Positions 1 through 10,800 of a DNA stretch of 64,000 nucleotides are shown here, piece after piece (within the stretch, counting starts at the first letter, position 1; every line of letters begins with the position of its first letter). The DNA comes from Fidelibacterota bacterium (GTDB taxonomy: Bacteria; Fidelibacterota; UBA2242; JAFGTP01). Position numbers and translations under genes: made by a program. The notes beneath the pieces were generated by a model, which did not search any database, had not been told where the DNA came from, and saw only the letters and a list, made by a program, of their open reading frames with translations. The stretch covers positions 1 to 64,000 of the forward strand of contig JAFGTP010000005.1 of the NCBI GenBank assembly GCA_016934035.1, in the 5' to 3' direction.

Positions 1-15
1 AACCCTTAAATTTTG

Positions 16-87
16 AGCGAGAGACGAGGGTCGAACTCGCGACAACCACGTTGGCAACGTGGGGCTCTACCACTGAGCTACTCTCGC
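16..87 (-). tRNA. tRNA-Gly (GCC)
   Basis: On the minus strand a complete cloverleaf can be folded. The 7-bp acceptor stem is GCGAGAG/CTCTCGC, the T arm contains GTTCGAC, and the anticodon arm is CCACG-TTGCCAA-CGTGG, which places GCC at the anticodon. The discriminator base is U, as is usual for bacterial tRNA-Gly. The next bases read CAA, so the 3' CCA is not encoded and would have to be added after transcription. Confidence 0.95.
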
Positions 88-198
88 GTTTAAAAAGCAG
101 GTAAATTTATATGGAAAAATTATTCAATACAATAATTTTTTAAAAAAATATGGGTTATGAATGGTTGAAAAACATTGTTATATTATCGCCCATTGGAA

Positions 199-894
199 AT
201 GACAAATATGATAAACATGAATCAATATTGCGTCATTGTACCTGTTTACAATGATCATCAAAAACTATCTTCTCTTGTTGGCCAGATTCGAAACCTGTTT
301 CCATCCCTGATGATCATTCTCGTTGACGATGGATCAGAAGATAAAGTAGACCGGATCGAAGATACGATACTCCTCAGACATGAAAAAAATCTGGGAAAAG
401 GTGAGGCAATCAGGACTGGAATTCGATATGCCCTGACATCAGGGTGCGACTATGCAATTTTCATGGATGCCGATTTGCAGCATGAACCGGCCAGTTTGCA
501 GGATTTTATGGATATACAAATACAAACAAATGCCGATCTTGTCCTTGGAAAGCGTGATTTCAATTTTCATAATATGCCGTTTTTGCGTTATCTTTCCAAT
601 ACTATTACCTCTAAACTGATATCCCTGCGCACAGGAAAGAAAATTTCCGACAGCCAATGCGGATTCCGGTTAATGAAATTGTTATCTTTCGATTTTACTA
701 ATTATAAGTATGCCGGATTTCAGTTGGAAAGTGAAATACTCATTCGGTGTTTGTTAGCCGAAAAAAAGGTTAAGGAGGTCCCAATTCCAACCAAATATTC
801 TAATGAAAAAAGTTCGATTAATTATATTCCGGATACATTGAAATTTATCAAGTTATATTTCCATAGTTTTTTTTGGAAAAAAGAAAGGATTTAA
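199..894 (+). CDS. GT2 family glycosyltransferase (polyprenyl-phosphate sugar transferase-like)
   Basis: A 231-aa single-domain GT-A glycosyltransferase of the DPM1/polyprenol-phosphate mannosyltransferase type. It probably moves a sugar from a nucleotide donor to a lipid carrier at the cytoplasmic face. Visible motifs are the N-terminal strand CVIVPVYND, the nucleotide-binding VDDGS, the metal-binding DADLQHEP and a later QCGFRLMK that is characteristic of this subfamily. There are no C-terminal membrane helices, unlike the GtrB type. An in-frame TTG exists at 175, but the conserved domain begins only after codon 14 of that frame, so one of the ATGs at 199, 208 or 217 is more likely. No strong ribosome-binding site decides between them. 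The next gene begins 2 nt after the stop, so the two are probably co-transcribed. Confidence 0.85.
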   Translation: MTNMINMNQYCVIVPVYNDHQKLSSLVGQIRNLFPSLMIILVDDGSEDKVDRIEDTILLRHEKNLGKGEAIRTGIRYALTSGCDYAIFMDADLQHEPASLQDFMDIQIQTNADLVLGKRDFNFHNMPFLRYLSNTITSKLISLRTGKKISDSQCGFRLMKLLSFDFTNYKYAGFQLESEILIRCLLAEKKVKEVPIPTKYSNEKSSINYIPDTLKFIKLYFHSFFWKKERI

Positions 895-896
895 AG

Positions 897-1373
897 ATGT
901 GGGAAATTGCACAAATCATATTCTGGACTTTCATGCCGCTAATGGAACTTCGGTTGTCAATACCTCTGGGAATATTAAAAATGGATATGAACTGGATGAC
1001 TGTTTTTATTGTTGCAGTAATTTCCAATATTCTATTGGGAATCATCATTTTTTTGCTGCTGGAAGGAATAATCAACATAATGACAAAAATTCCCTTTGTG
1101 AATAAAATTTGGTTGCTCTATGTAGAAAAGACACAGCATAAAATTCAAAAAGGCGTCGAAAAATATGGCGAATGGGCTATCGCTGTTTTTATAGGAATTC
1201 CTTTACCCGGATCGGGTGTTTATACTGGTGCATTAGCCGCATTTTTAATAGGCCTTGATGAAAGGAAATTTTTTGTAGCCAATATTATCGGTGTCCTGAT
1301 TGCCGGAATTGTTGTCACAGTTTTAACCCTCACATTAGATGGGGCGCACAGTATATTTCTCAAGGCCGTTTAA
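897..1373 (+). CDS. COG2426-type small integral membrane protein ('small multidrug export' family)
   Basis: A 158-aa integral membrane protein with about four hydrophobic segments. It resembles the COG2426 / Sm_multidrug_ex family. Diagnostic features are the early MELRLSIPLGI segment after the first helix, a basic cytoplasmic loop around residues 70-95, the IGIPLPGSGVYTGALAA hairpin and a final helix (IIGVLIAGIVVTVLTL). The drug-export name of the family is weakly supported and the substrate is unknown. The start at ATG 897 is favoured over an upstream in-frame ATG at 873 because AAGGA lies 7 nt before it and because it follows the glycosyltransferase stop by 2 nt. Its 3' end overlaps the convergent gene at 1360-1776 by 14 nt. 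Confidence 0.75.
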   Translation: MWEIAQIIFWTFMPLMELRLSIPLGILKMDMNWMTVFIVAVISNILLGIIIFLLLEGIINIMTKIPFVNKIWLLYVEKTQHKIQKGVEKYGEWAIAVFIGIPLPGSGVYTGALAAFLIGLDERKFFVANIIGVLIAGIVVTVLTLTLDGAHSIFLKAV

Positions 1374-1776
1374 TCTTAAAATCAATTTCATTTTTACCTG
1401 CTCTGCTGCGAATATGATTGATTACAGAAGCAATCTTTGCATTTGTAAAAAACTTATATTCCAATTTTTTCTTTCCGGGAAAATTGATAAACAGGAGGCC
1501 AATAGCAATTGACAGTAAACCCTGACCGGGAATAAAAAGCATAACAATGCCCATGATGATCAGGAGAAAACCCATAACATTTTTGAGTATTAATATTATA
1601 TACCTGATCAGAGGATGTTTATAAAGATATAGAGATTTTTTTTTACCTGAAAAGTAATCTGGTGAAAGATTAATAATTAAAAAAGGAATAAGAATAATGC
1701 TGCCCAGAAAGGTGATAACTGAAATCAGGGAGATGATGATAAAAATTTCTTTATTATTTAAGATTGCATTTAACAT
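1360..1776 (-). CDS. PGPGW-like small membrane protein
   Basis: A 138-aa protein with two N-terminal hydrophobic segments, a basic loop, and a hydrophobic pair around MLFIPGQGLLSIAIGL followed by FPGKKKLEYKF. The P-G-x-G turn between helices followed by a basic tail resembles the putative transmembrane PGPGW family. It lacks the exact PGPGW string, so the assignment is by resemblance. No convincing ribosome-binding site precedes the start. The C-terminal codons overlap the convergent COG2426-type gene by 14 nt, and the gene is divergent from the kinase starting at 1986. No function can be assigned. Confidence 0.6.
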   Translation of the reverse strand: MLNAILNNKEIFIIISLISVITFLGSIILIPFLIINLSPDYFSGKKKSLYLYKHPLIRYIILILKNVMGFLLIIMGIVMLFIPGQGLLSIAIGLLFINFPGKKKLEYKFFTNAKIASVINHIRSRAGKNEIDFKIKRP

Positions 1777-1985
1777 AACTGTTTTGGTATTTTTTAACTA
1801 TATAATATATTCAAAGGAAAACAATATAATTCAATGATTTTTTCAATATTCAGTTTAGCAAATTTTTCCATTTGTTCGGGAATTTAATTCCTCTAAATTA
1901 AATAAATGGATTTCCTTTGCGTGCCACAATCTTGGCATGGCTCTTGTTTATACAGACTAGTCACGAAAAAATTTCAGGAATATTA

Positions 1986-4379
1986 ATGACAGAAAAACAG
2001 CCTTTAATTTTAACAATTGATGATGAAGAAGCCATTCGGTCAAGTTTTAAAGAACATTTGGAAGATTACAATTATGATGTCATTGAAGCTGAAAACGGAA
2101 AAAAGGGAATTGAAGCTTTTCGTCAATATCATCCTGATTTAATTCTTGTCGATTTGAGAATGCCCGAAGTCGATGGTCTAGAAGTTTTGGAGATTGTTAC
2201 CAAGGAATCCCCCGACACGCCCATTATCGTTGTTTCCGGTACCGGTGTCATCACTGATGCTATTGAGGCCTTGCACCGAGGCGCCTGGGATTACCTGCTA
2301 AAACCTGTCAAGGAACTGGATGAGCTGATCCATGTCATTGAAAATAACCTGGAAAAATCCCGGTTGATCATTGAAAACCGTCGATATCAGGACCACCTGG
2401 AACTGATTGTATCTCAAAAAACGGAAGAATTAAAAAGATCCAATGAAAAGTTGGATTCTATCATTAAAACTGTTCCGGATATCATTTATCGTCTCGATAG
2501 TGACGGAATGATCACTTTTCTCAGTGACTCGGTACGAAATTATGGATATGAGCCCGATGAACTGATTGGTACTTCTATCTTTTCCATAGTCCATCCAAAA
2601 TATATTCACAGAGTACAACATAGAATTAATGAAAGACGAACCGGTGATCGAAAAACCCGCGAACTTGAAGTAGTCATTTTAACGAAAAATATGAATTATG
2701 TTCCCTTTGAGGTTAAATACCGTGATCTGCTTTTCTCAAATGTTTTTGAAGTTGAAGCAGAAGGACTATATGATCAAAATGGGATAAAATTTCAATATAT
2801 TGGTACCCAGGGAATTCTGCGGGATATTTCCCAACGAAAAGAGGCAGAAAAGAAAATCAAAGAAAGTGAAAAAAGGTTTCGGACTTTGGCCGAATATGCT
2901 CCAGACATGATACAAATCTGGAACTCTGAGGGAAAAATTACACAGGTCAATAAAATTACCTGCCAAAAATTAGAATATCATGAAGAGGAATTGCTCAACG
3001 CTAATATTGATGCCATCTGTCCGGAATTAAAAAATAAAATCAGCAATAGTCATATCTGGGATTTTGAACCGGGGACAGACAGTCTCACTTTTACCACAAG
3101 TTTAATAACCAAAAACAGCGAGGCTATCCCTGTTGAATTAAAAATTGGCCCCATTGAACTGGACGAAAAAAAATACATCATCGGCTTTGGCCGTGATATA
3201 TCCGAAAGAATGGAAAATGAAAGAAAGAATATAGAATTGGAAAAACAATTGCGCCAGGCCCAGAAAATGGAAGCCATCGGCACCCTGGCCGGTGGTATTG
3301 CCCATGATTTCAACAATATGCTGACACCAATCCTGGGTTACAGTGATCTTTTGAAAAATGAGTTTGAAGAAGGCTCTTTTGCTTATAAAGGACTGCTGGA
3401 AGTTCAACATGCAGCCTCACGGGCAGCTGATTTAGTGAAACAGATATTAACCTTCAGCCGGCAAAAGGAAAAAAAACGTGAATCTCTTTACCTGTATACG
3501 ATTATGAAAGAAGCCGTAAAATTATTACGCGGCTCCATACCGCCTAATGTTGAAATTCGAACAATCATCGATGAAAATTGCCGGCCTATTTCCGCTGATC
3601 CAACACAGATGCATCAAATTATCATGAATATTTGCACCAATGCCTATCAGGCCCTGGATGGAAAAGACGGCCTCATTGAAATTAAACTTGAGGAAATTAC
3701 GATAAAAGAGGAGAAAATTGATAATTTTTATCGTATAAAAAGTGACTCCTACAACAAAATCATGTTCTCTGACAACGGATGTGGGATGGATGCTAAAACC
3801 CAGGAACATATTTTTGAACCCTATTTTACTACCAAAGAAAAGGGGAAAGGAACTGGATTGGGACTGGCGACGGTTCATGGCATTGTCAAAAATCATGGCG
3901 GATATATCTTTTGCGAAAGTCAGGTGGGAGTGGGAACAACTTTTACAATTTTCCTTCCGGTAACTGAAGCTATGGAAACAGAAAAATCAGAACCAAAAAT
4001 TGATAAACTTGATGTTTATGGAAATGAAAGAGTACTGATTGTCGACGATGAAACAAATGTTTTGCGTATGCTTGAATCCGGATTGCAGATTCTTGGCTAT
4101 AAAATTACCCCCTTCGCAAAAAGTACAACCGCTTTTAATAGTTTTAAAAATGCTCCGCATGATTATGATATCCTTATTCTGGATCAAATAATGCCTGGAA
4201 TGACTGGTATTGAGATGGCCAGAAAAGTCAAAGAAATCAGAAGTGACATTCCGATCATTATGCATACTGGCTTTAGTGAAGCCATGAATGAAAAGGACAG
4301 AGGATTGATCAGTGCTTTTTTTATGAAACCTGTTCGAATTCAGGAAATTGCCAAAAGTATTCGGGAAATCATCGATTAA
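1986..4379 (+). CDS. Hybrid histidine kinase, REC-PAS-PAS-HisKA-HATPase-REC
   Basis: A 797-aa soluble hybrid sensor kinase with no membrane segments. The domains in order are: an N-terminal receiver (about residues 5-125, phospho-acceptor D56 in [11 protein letters not shown]), a helical linker, PAS1 (about 150-285), PAS2 (about 295-405), HisKA with H440 in the HDFNN box (IAHDFNNML), HATPase (about 535-665, with DNGCGMD and GKGTGLGL) and a C-terminal receiver (about 680-795, LILDQIMPG). An N-terminal receiver means it is itself a phosphorelay target. The HDFNN H-box class often feeds a single receiver rather than a DNA-binding regulator. The ATG at 1986 is chosen over the TTG at 1917 because the receiver fold starts there and AGGA lies upstream. 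It is monocistronic, ending at a strong terminator shared with the convergent genes at 4428. Confidence 0.92.
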   Translation: MTEKQPLILTIDDEEAIRSSFKEHLEDYNYDVIEAENGKKGIEAFRQYHPDLILVDLRMPEVDGLEVLEIVTKESPDTPIIVVSGTGVITDAIEALHRGAWDYLLKPVKELDELIHVIENNLEKSRLIIENRRYQDHLELIVSQKTEELKRSNEKLDSIIKTVPDIIYRLDSDGMITFLSDSVRNYGYEPDELIGTSIFSIVHPKYIHRVQHRINERRTGDRKTRELEVVILTKNMNYVPFEVKYRDLLFSNVFEVEAEGLYDQNGIKFQYIGTQGILRDISQRKEAEKKIKESEKRFRTLAEYAPDMIQIWNSEGKITQVNKITCQKLEYHEEELLNANIDAICPELKNKISNSHIWDFEPGTDSLTFTTSLITKNSEAIPVELKIGPIELDEKKYIIGFGRDISERMENERKNIELEKQLRQAQKMEAIGTLAGGIAHDFNNMLTPILGYSDLLKNEFEEGSFAYKGLLEVQHAASRAADLVKQILTFSRQKEKKRESLYLYTIMKEAVKLLRGSIPPNVEIRTIIDENCRPISADPTQMHQIIMNICTNAYQALDGKDGLIEIKLEEITIKEEKIDNFYRIKSDSYNKIMFSDNGCGMDAKTQEHIFEPYFTTKEKGKGTGLGLATVHGIVKNHGGYIFCESQVGVGTTFTIFLPVTEAMETEKSEPKIDKLDVYGNERVLIVDDETNVLRMLESGLQILGYKITPFAKSTTAFNSFKNAPHDYDILILDQIMPGMTGIEMARKVKEIRSDIPIIMHTGFSEAMNEKDRGLISAFFMKPVRIQEIAKSIREIID

Positions 4380-4398
4380 TCAATCAACCCATAAATAT

Positions 4399-4429
4399 AA
4401 AAAAAGCAGTGGAATTCACTGCTTTTTTT
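4399..4429. terminator. Bidirectional rho-independent terminator between convergent signalling genes
   Basis: Seven A residues, a GCAGTG stem, a 5-nt loop, CACTGC and seven T residues. The structure is symmetric, so it can stop both the kinase gene on the plus strand and the response regulator on the minus strand, whose stop codon it touches. Confidence 0.9.
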
Positions 4430-4826
4430 ATTGAATTATATTAAACTGTTTTAACTTGCTGATCACTTTGGCCTGACTGACGGGTTTGAGGATATAGCTA
4501 TCACATTTATATTTGACAATGGTATCCATAATGGTTTTTGAATCGTTTAATGAGGTCACCATAAAAATATTGACTTTTTTATTTTTGGGTAATTCAGACA
4601 TATCTTCGATTTCCCGTATCTTTTTTAATACAGTTTTACCGTTGACTTCGGGCATTAAAATATCCAGGCAAATAAGATCGTAGGGTTCTTTATCTTTTAA
4701 TGCCAGCCAAAAAGCGGTGATGGCTTCTTTGCCGTTTGAGACTGTATCGCTGGGACCGTAGGGAGATAAGATTTTTTTTAACATTAGTCTTGTAGTTAGT
4801 TCGTCATCAACAATTAAAGATTTCAT
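4428..4826 (-). CDS. Single-domain response regulator (CheY-like)
   Basis: A 132-aa stand-alone receiver with no output domain. The acidic pair D7-D8 (IVDDE), phospho-acceptor D55 ([10 protein letters not shown]), the MVTS switch threonine/serine and the lysine in YILKPVS are all present. The start ATG overlaps the stop of the upstream kinase gene in an ATGA arrangement, so the two are translationally coupled. That kinase carries a C-terminal HPT domain, which makes this protein its likely phosphoryl acceptor. With no DNA-binding part, it must act by protein-protein contact or as a phosphate sink. This follows from family knowledge and is not shown by the sequence. Confidence 0.93.
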   Translation of the reverse strand: MKSLIVDDELTTRLMLKKILSPYGPSDTVSNGKEAITAFWLALKDKEPYDLICLDILMPEVNGKTVLKKIREIEDMSELPKNKKVNIFMVTSLNDSKTIMDTIVKYKCDSYILKPVSQAKVISKLKQFNIIQ

Positions 4827-7618
4827 TTCTCAGCCTCTTTATCTAAAAATTCTTTTATCATATTAATCGTAGCCCTAAATAATTCATTTAAAACTGGGAG
4901 TTTTTTTCTGGCTAAATCAGGGTCCTTATTTTTTCCGGCATCCTCAATGATTTGACAAAGGTCACGAACATCCGGAAGATCGATATTGGAACTTGAGCCT
5001 TTCAGAGAATGGGCTTCTATGCGCAGGGTTTCCATATCTTCCTTTTCCAATGCATTGCTTATGTTACTAATTAGTTTCTGGCCCTGGGCCATATATTCCT
5101 TTAATAAAATATTCATCAATTCATAATCGTCGTCAATTCTTTCCAGTAATGTCTTGGGATTAAATATATTTGTTTTCAATTTTTGTTCATTTTGATTGGT
5201 TATTTCCGATACTTCTAACCGTTCAAGGCCAAAATATTGATCCAGGATATTGAGTAAATTGTTAATCTCAATCGGTTTTGAAAGATAGTCATTCATACCA
5301 TTGGCAATGCATTCGTCACGATACCCGCCGATGACATGGGCAGTCAATGCAATAATGGGAATGTCTTTTGTATTGGGGCCCGGCGGATTTTTTCGAATAA
5401 TTTGGGTGGCCTGAAAGCCATCAATGATTGGCATCTGTATATCCATAAAGATGATGTCATATTTTTTATGAGCCATTTTATCCAATACTTCTTTACCATT
5501 GTTGGCGATATCAAACCGTTCGGAAAATTTTGAGAAAATTTTTCTGACGACCAACTGATTGATTTCATTGTCTTCGGCAATTAAAATATTTTTATCCAGT
5601 TTTTTAAAGATACTTTTTTGAAGAGGTTGTATTTTTAAAAAATGTGATTTGTACAATTTATGAATGAGTTTATTCAATACCAAAGGTTCTTGGAGGATTG
5701 TAACATTGCTGAATTCTTCAAAGTTGAGAATTTTTCGATTGGTATTTTTTGTATAGAAAAAGATAAAGTCAGTGTCCGGATATTGATTGATGAGCTGATA
5801 AAAATCCATGAGTTGCTGATCGGGAATTTCATGATTGATCAATATTGTTTTGGGAGGATCTGTCTGCCGTAGGTCCAGCGGATTTTTTATTTCATCAAAT
5901 TCGGTGTTGAGACGGACCAGGTGAGAGCGGATTAAATCACCGATTAAATTGGACTGATTGATATAAAGAATGTGAACATTTTGTGATTGTATTTCTTTGA
6001 ATGCATCATTCGGCTGGGTAACATCATACGCTACTGTAAAAGAGAACGTACTACCATGATTGAGTTCGGATCGGACACTGATATCACCCCCCAATAAGCT
6101 TATGATTTCTTTTGCGATTGGCAGACCCAAACCGGTCCCCTGGTATTTTCGATTAATTGAAGCATCAGCCTGGGCAAAGGGAGAAAAGATTTTATCCAGT
6201 TTATCAGAGGGTATGCCTATTCCGGTATCATAAATTTCAAAGCGCAATTCATTTCTGTTTGCTGTTTTTTCGACGGATAAAGATATGTGTCCATGTTCCG
6301 TAAATTTCATCGCATTATTCAGCAGATTGTTCAAAATTTGCTTGATTCTGACGATATCAGATTCAATAAAAGTTGGAACTTCTTTCCCGATTTGATAATA
6401 AAAATCGATTCCTTTGCCGATGGCTCTGTTATAGAAAATTTGAATGATATCATCCAGAGCATCGATAAAATTAAAACTAAATTTTTCCAGTTCAATTTTC
6501 TGGGATTCGATTTTTGAAAAATCCAAGATGTCATTGATGATCCGTAAAAGTGTATTGGCACTGGTTTTAATTGTCTCGGCAAGGTTCTGCTGGTCTTCGT
6601 TCAGATCGGTTTCCATAAGCATTTCAAGCAAACCGACGACACCATTCATGGGCGTTCGAATTTCATGACTCATATTAGCCAGAAAACTGCTTTTGGCAAC
6701 ATTTGCCAGTTCCGCTTCGATGGCCATTTGGTTGGCTTTTCCAATAGCTTCTTCAAGTTGGATGTTGAATTCTTTTAATTCTTCATTTTGCCGCTGGATC
6801 TGTTTCTGGGCTTTGATTTCATTGGTGATATCTTTGGCTAAAAAGACGGTACTGTTACCCAACTGGTTGTCGTTGATATTTGAGAAAGAAATACTGACGG
6901 GAATTTTTGTGTGATAAATATTTTCCATTTCAGTATTAAAGGGCGTTGTTATTTTTTTTGAAGTCTCAGGTTTTAATATTTTGTTAAAAATCTTCTCATC
7001 CCCAAATTCAAAAATTGAATGGCCGATAATGTTGTCTTTGGTGGTGCTCAACAAATTTTCTGTTGCAGGATTGATGGTTAATATTTCACCGGAAGAATTG
7101 ATAACGAATAGTGAATCCTGGATAGCTAACAAAATGCTGTTGAAGTAATTTCTGGAGATATTGGTTTCCTTGAATTGCTGGTCACGGGTCCAGGAAATAC
7201 AGAGGTTTCTGGCCAATTGGAAGAGTTCGTCGGTATTAAAGGGTTTTCTGACAAAAAATATATCATGATGCAATTGTTTTTGAATGTTATCAAGAGAAAT
7301 ATCGGAAAATCCCGTTACAACAACGATGTAAATATCCGGGTCAAGTTTTCTTAAATTGACCGCTGTTTCCAAACCATTCCAGCCGGGTTCCATATAATAA
7401 TCCACAAATGCAACAGCGTAGCGTTTATTGTATTCCAGTGATTGCCTGCAATGTTCGTAGGCCTCCTGTCCAATTTGAAATCTTTCAAAATTAAAACTGT
7501 GGAGTATATCGGAAGATTTTTCACCCTTGTGGCCGTAGGTAAAAATTAATTTGTACAAATCCAGAATAGAGGATTCATCGTCGATGAGTAAAATATTGTT
7601 ATTGATCTGTGATTCCAT
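4823..7618 (-). CDS. Unorthodox hybrid histidine kinase, REC-PAS-HisKA-HATPase-pseudoREC-REC-HPT
   Basis: A 931-aa soluble phosphorelay kinase. Domains: an N-terminal receiver (1-135, LLIDDESS, acceptor in [14 protein letters not shown]), PAS (about 155-270), coiled coil, HisKA with H318 ([12 protein letters not shown]), HATPase (about 410-530, DTGIGIP and GTGLGL), a degenerate receiver (about 540-665), an active receiver (about 672-795, D726 in FMDIQMP) and HPT (about 825-925, H870 in EAHSLKGSS). This is the BarA/EvgS-like His-Asp-His-Asp layout, here preceded by an extra receiver and without transmembrane sensing. The degenerate receiver has [12 protein letters not shown] where the phospho-Asp should be. 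The downstream single-domain regulator overlaps by 4 nt. Upstream, between 7619 and 7686, there is only a short promoter-sized gap. Confidence 0.93.
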   Translation of the reverse strand: MESQINNNILLIDDESSILDLYKLIFTYGHKGEKSSDILHSFNFERFQIGQEAYEHCRQSLEYNKRYAVAFVDYYMEPGWNGLETAVNLRKLDPDIYIVVVTGFSDISLDNIQKQLHHDIFFVRKPFNTDELFQLARNLCISWTRDQQFKETNISRNYFNSILLAIQDSLFVINSSGEILTINPATENLLSTTKDNIIGHSIFEFGDEKIFNKILKPETSKKITTPFNTEMENIYHTKIPVSISFSNINDNQLGNSTVFLAKDITNEIKAQKQIQRQNEELKEFNIQLEEAIGKANQMAIEAELANVAKSSFLANMSHEIRTPMNGVVGLLEMLMETDLNEDQQNLAETIKTSANTLLRIINDILDFSKIESQKIELEKFSFNFIDALDDIIQIFYNRAIGKGIDFYYQIGKEVPTFIESDIVRIKQILNNLLNNAMKFTEHGHISLSVEKTANRNELRFEIYDTGIGIPSDKLDKIFSPFAQADASINRKYQGTGLGLPIAKEIISLLGGDISVRSELNHGSTFSFTVAYDVTQPNDAFKEIQSQNVHILYINQSNLIGDLIRSHLVRLNTEFDEIKNPLDLRQTDPPKTILINHEIPDQQLMDFYQLINQYPDTDFIFFYTKNTNRKILNFEEFSNVTILQEPLVLNKLIHKLYKSHFLKIQPLQKSIFKKLDKNILIAEDNEINQLVVRKIFSKFSERFDIANNGKEVLDKMAHKKYDIIFMDIQMPIIDGFQATQIIRKNPPGPNTKDIPIIALTAHVIGGYRDECIANGMNDYLSKPIEINNLLNILDQYFGLERLEVSEITNQNEQKLKTNIFNPKTLLERIDDDYELMNILLKEYMAQGQKLISNISNALEKEDMETLRIEAHSLKGSSSNIDLPDVRDLCQIIEDAGKNKDPDLARKKLPVLNELFRATINMIKEFLDKEAEK

Positions 7619-7686
7619 AAAACCTTGTAAAAATTGCTAAAAATCAACAGGTGATTGACAAAAATTATACCAGCGACAGAAAATAA

Positions 7687-7716
7687 AAAACCCACATTAA
7701 AGATTATGTGGGTTTT
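7687..7716 (-). terminator. Rho-independent terminator after tRNA-fMet
   Basis: An 11-bp perfect stem AAAACCCACAT / ATGTGGGTTTT with an 8-nt loop. It lies 5 nt beyond the 3' end of the initiator tRNA on the minus strand, where its T-run forms the tail. Confidence 0.85.
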
Positions 7717-7721
7717 ATGTG

Positions 7722-7794
<73 letters not shown>

Positions 7795-7880
7795 ATCATT
7801 TGATTGTCTTTAAAAGAACGGCCATAATTTATAATTTTTTACTTTAGAATTCAAGAAAAAAAACATTTAGTTTACATAAT

Positions 7881-10800
7881 TTATTGATTGGAAATCGAAA
7901 CCAACTGCTTCAGTTCATCATTACTCATTTCAGTAATCCATTTTTCACCCACATTGATGGTAAGATCAGCCAGTTCCTTCTTCTTTTGTAGCATATCATT
8001 AATTTTTTCCTCAAAGGTCCCTTTTGTGATCATTCGGTAAATGGTGACATTGTTCTTTTGACCAATGCGAAAGGCTCTGTCAGTGGCCTGGTTTTCTACC
8101 GCAGGGTTCCACCACAGGTCGTAGTGTATAACATTGTTTGCAGCGGTCAGATTTAACCCGGTTCCACCGGCTTTCAGGGAAAGAATTAAAATTTGCTGTG
8201 AATTGTCTTGTTGGAAGACTTCAATGATATTATCCCTTTTTTTTCTTGTCAGACCACCATGGAGAAACAGGGGCTCCATATTGAATTTTTCTTCAACCAT
8301 TGTGGATAAGATGGCGCCCATTTTGGTGTATTGGGTAAAAATCAGTACTTTTTCATCCATGCTAAGAATTTGTTGGAGCAATTCCATCAATAGAGCACTT
8401 TTACCGGAATGTTCTATTTTACCAAATTTTTTACCGAGGTAATGGGAGGGATGGTTGCAAATTTGTTTCAGATTGGTAAAGAGTTTAAAAATAATCCCTT
8501 TCCGTGCGATACCCTTTGCTTCCAGCAATTGGTCTTCGGCTGAGTTAATGACTTCCTGGTAGAGAGCCGTTTGTTCTGGTGTTAATTGGTTGTATTTTTC
8601 AATTTCAATTTTATCCGGTAAGTCATTGATAATTGATTTGTCGGTTTTTTCCCGGCGCAAAATAAAAGGTGCAGTTATTTTACGAAAATCTTCCAGTTTT
8701 ACCTGGTTTCTGAAACGTTCGATCGGGGTGGCGAAATTTTCTCTAAAAGTTGCCTGGGAGCCGACAAATTTTTTCATGATGAAATCGAGGATGGACCAGT
8801 AATCCATCAAACGGTTTTCAACTGGTGTTCCTGTCATGGCAATTTTAGTATCGGCTTTGATTGATTTTATGGCCCAGGTCTGGTTGCTGGATGGGTTTTT
8901 GATATTTTGGGTTTCATCGGTGATCAATAAAATCCAGCGACTTTTCTGAAAAGTTGCGTTTTCACTTCGTGCCAGACTGTAGGTAGTTATAACAACATCG
9001 AATTCGGAAATATCATATTTTCGACGTTGACCATGGTATATCAAAAATCGTATATCGGGTGCAAACTTTTCAAATTCATGTTGCCAGTTTGACAGTAATG
9101 TCGCCGGTACAATAATCAGGCATTTATTGATGGGTAGAATTTTTTCTTCTTTCAGTTTCAGGATCAGGGTAATGACCTGGATTGTTTTACCCAGTCCCAT
9201 ATCGTCGGCCATCAGCGAACCCAATCCGGATTTCATATTGTTATAGAGCCATTTATAACCCTTTACCTGGTATGGTCGTAACCGGGCTTTCAGGCCTGAT
9301 GGTATGGCGGGATCATACCGTGTAAACATTTTATCAAACAGGTTGTGAACCTCGGTAGTGGCATTGATGGGCACTCCTCTGAATTTTTTTTCCAGATTAA
9401 TTTTTAAAAGGTCATTTTTGGTCAATTCCGGTTCTTTTTCCATCTGCTTGAGAATTTTTTTAGCTTCCTTTTCGTCAATGTAAACATAGGAGTCTTTAAG
9501 TTTGACGATACCGGAATATTTATCCAGCAGTTTTCGAAATTCTTCCGGTGTGATAAAACTTGTGCCAATGGCGATATTCCATTTGAAATCCAGCATTGAA
9601 TTGATGTTGAAAAAGGATATCGCATTATAATCTACATCTTGCTTCACATCAAAACTTAAACTGAGTGACGGGCTAAATACTTTTTTTAAGGATTTTGGCA
9701 GAATGGTCTGAACTCCCAGAGTCTTGAGTATAGGTAAGGCATCGAACCAGACACCAACAAATTCATCAGATAAGATAGTGATGTAACTATTTCCGCTTTT
9801 TAACTGTAAAAATTCATTTACCTGAGGCAGGTAGGCTGAGAGAAGAGATAAATCTTTGAGTATTCTGTTTTTTTCAGGATGATTGCGTGTTATAAAATTC
9901 CGCAGCGGAATAAGCTGGTCAGCGGGATCATTTTTATCAGAGACTAAAATTTCAAAAAGGACTCGGTCACCATGACGGCTGGATTCATCAATTTTGATAA
10001 CAGGAATACAGTCTCCGGTGGTGATATAAAATCTACTAAGCCATAAATGGATCGTGTTGGGTATCTGTTGGTCTTCAAATTTTACCTGGGTAAAAACATC
10101 AAAATTATAAAAGAGAGATAATATCTGGACACTACCCCGTTTTGGCAACAGGTCAAAATATTTTTGAAAATAGCTGATGAAAAAAGTAATCAGGAAAAAA
10201 ACCTGGTCTTTTTTGGACATCTGCTGGTTTTTATAAATTACAATGTCAGAGGGAATATTATCACACAGGACCTGTACAATTTCATTAATTTTTTTATCGA
10301 AAATGGCTGGAATCCAGCGGACCATGAATTCATCTTTAGACGTTGAAAATATTTCCGGAATATAGGCACATTGCTGAATCAGTTTTAATGTAAAACTATA
10401 AATTTGAGAAATATATTTTATTTCCAGGGAATGTTTTGAAATATTATTAAGCGTGTGGTTTTGAAGGAAATCAATAAAATCCTCCATTTCATCCAGATTA
10501 AATAGTTTAATATCCTTGTATCCGAAAAGCCGGCCTTCAAAATCATAACTGTTGTTGATAATTTTTATTTTAAGAGAATAATAATGGGTATCAGGGGTTT
10601 CGGTAAATTCGCTTTTTTTGATAAAACCAGTTACTTTTTTTTGTAACAGATCATACTGGGCGATCATCTTTTTTTTAAAATCTCCTTCTGTATAAAAAAG
10701 GGGGAAGGGGGTCAGTAATTTGTCAATTTTTTTGTTGAGGTCCGGAATGACTGAGAAATCAATATCCTGAAGTTTTTTTGTATTTACGATGGAAATTGCT

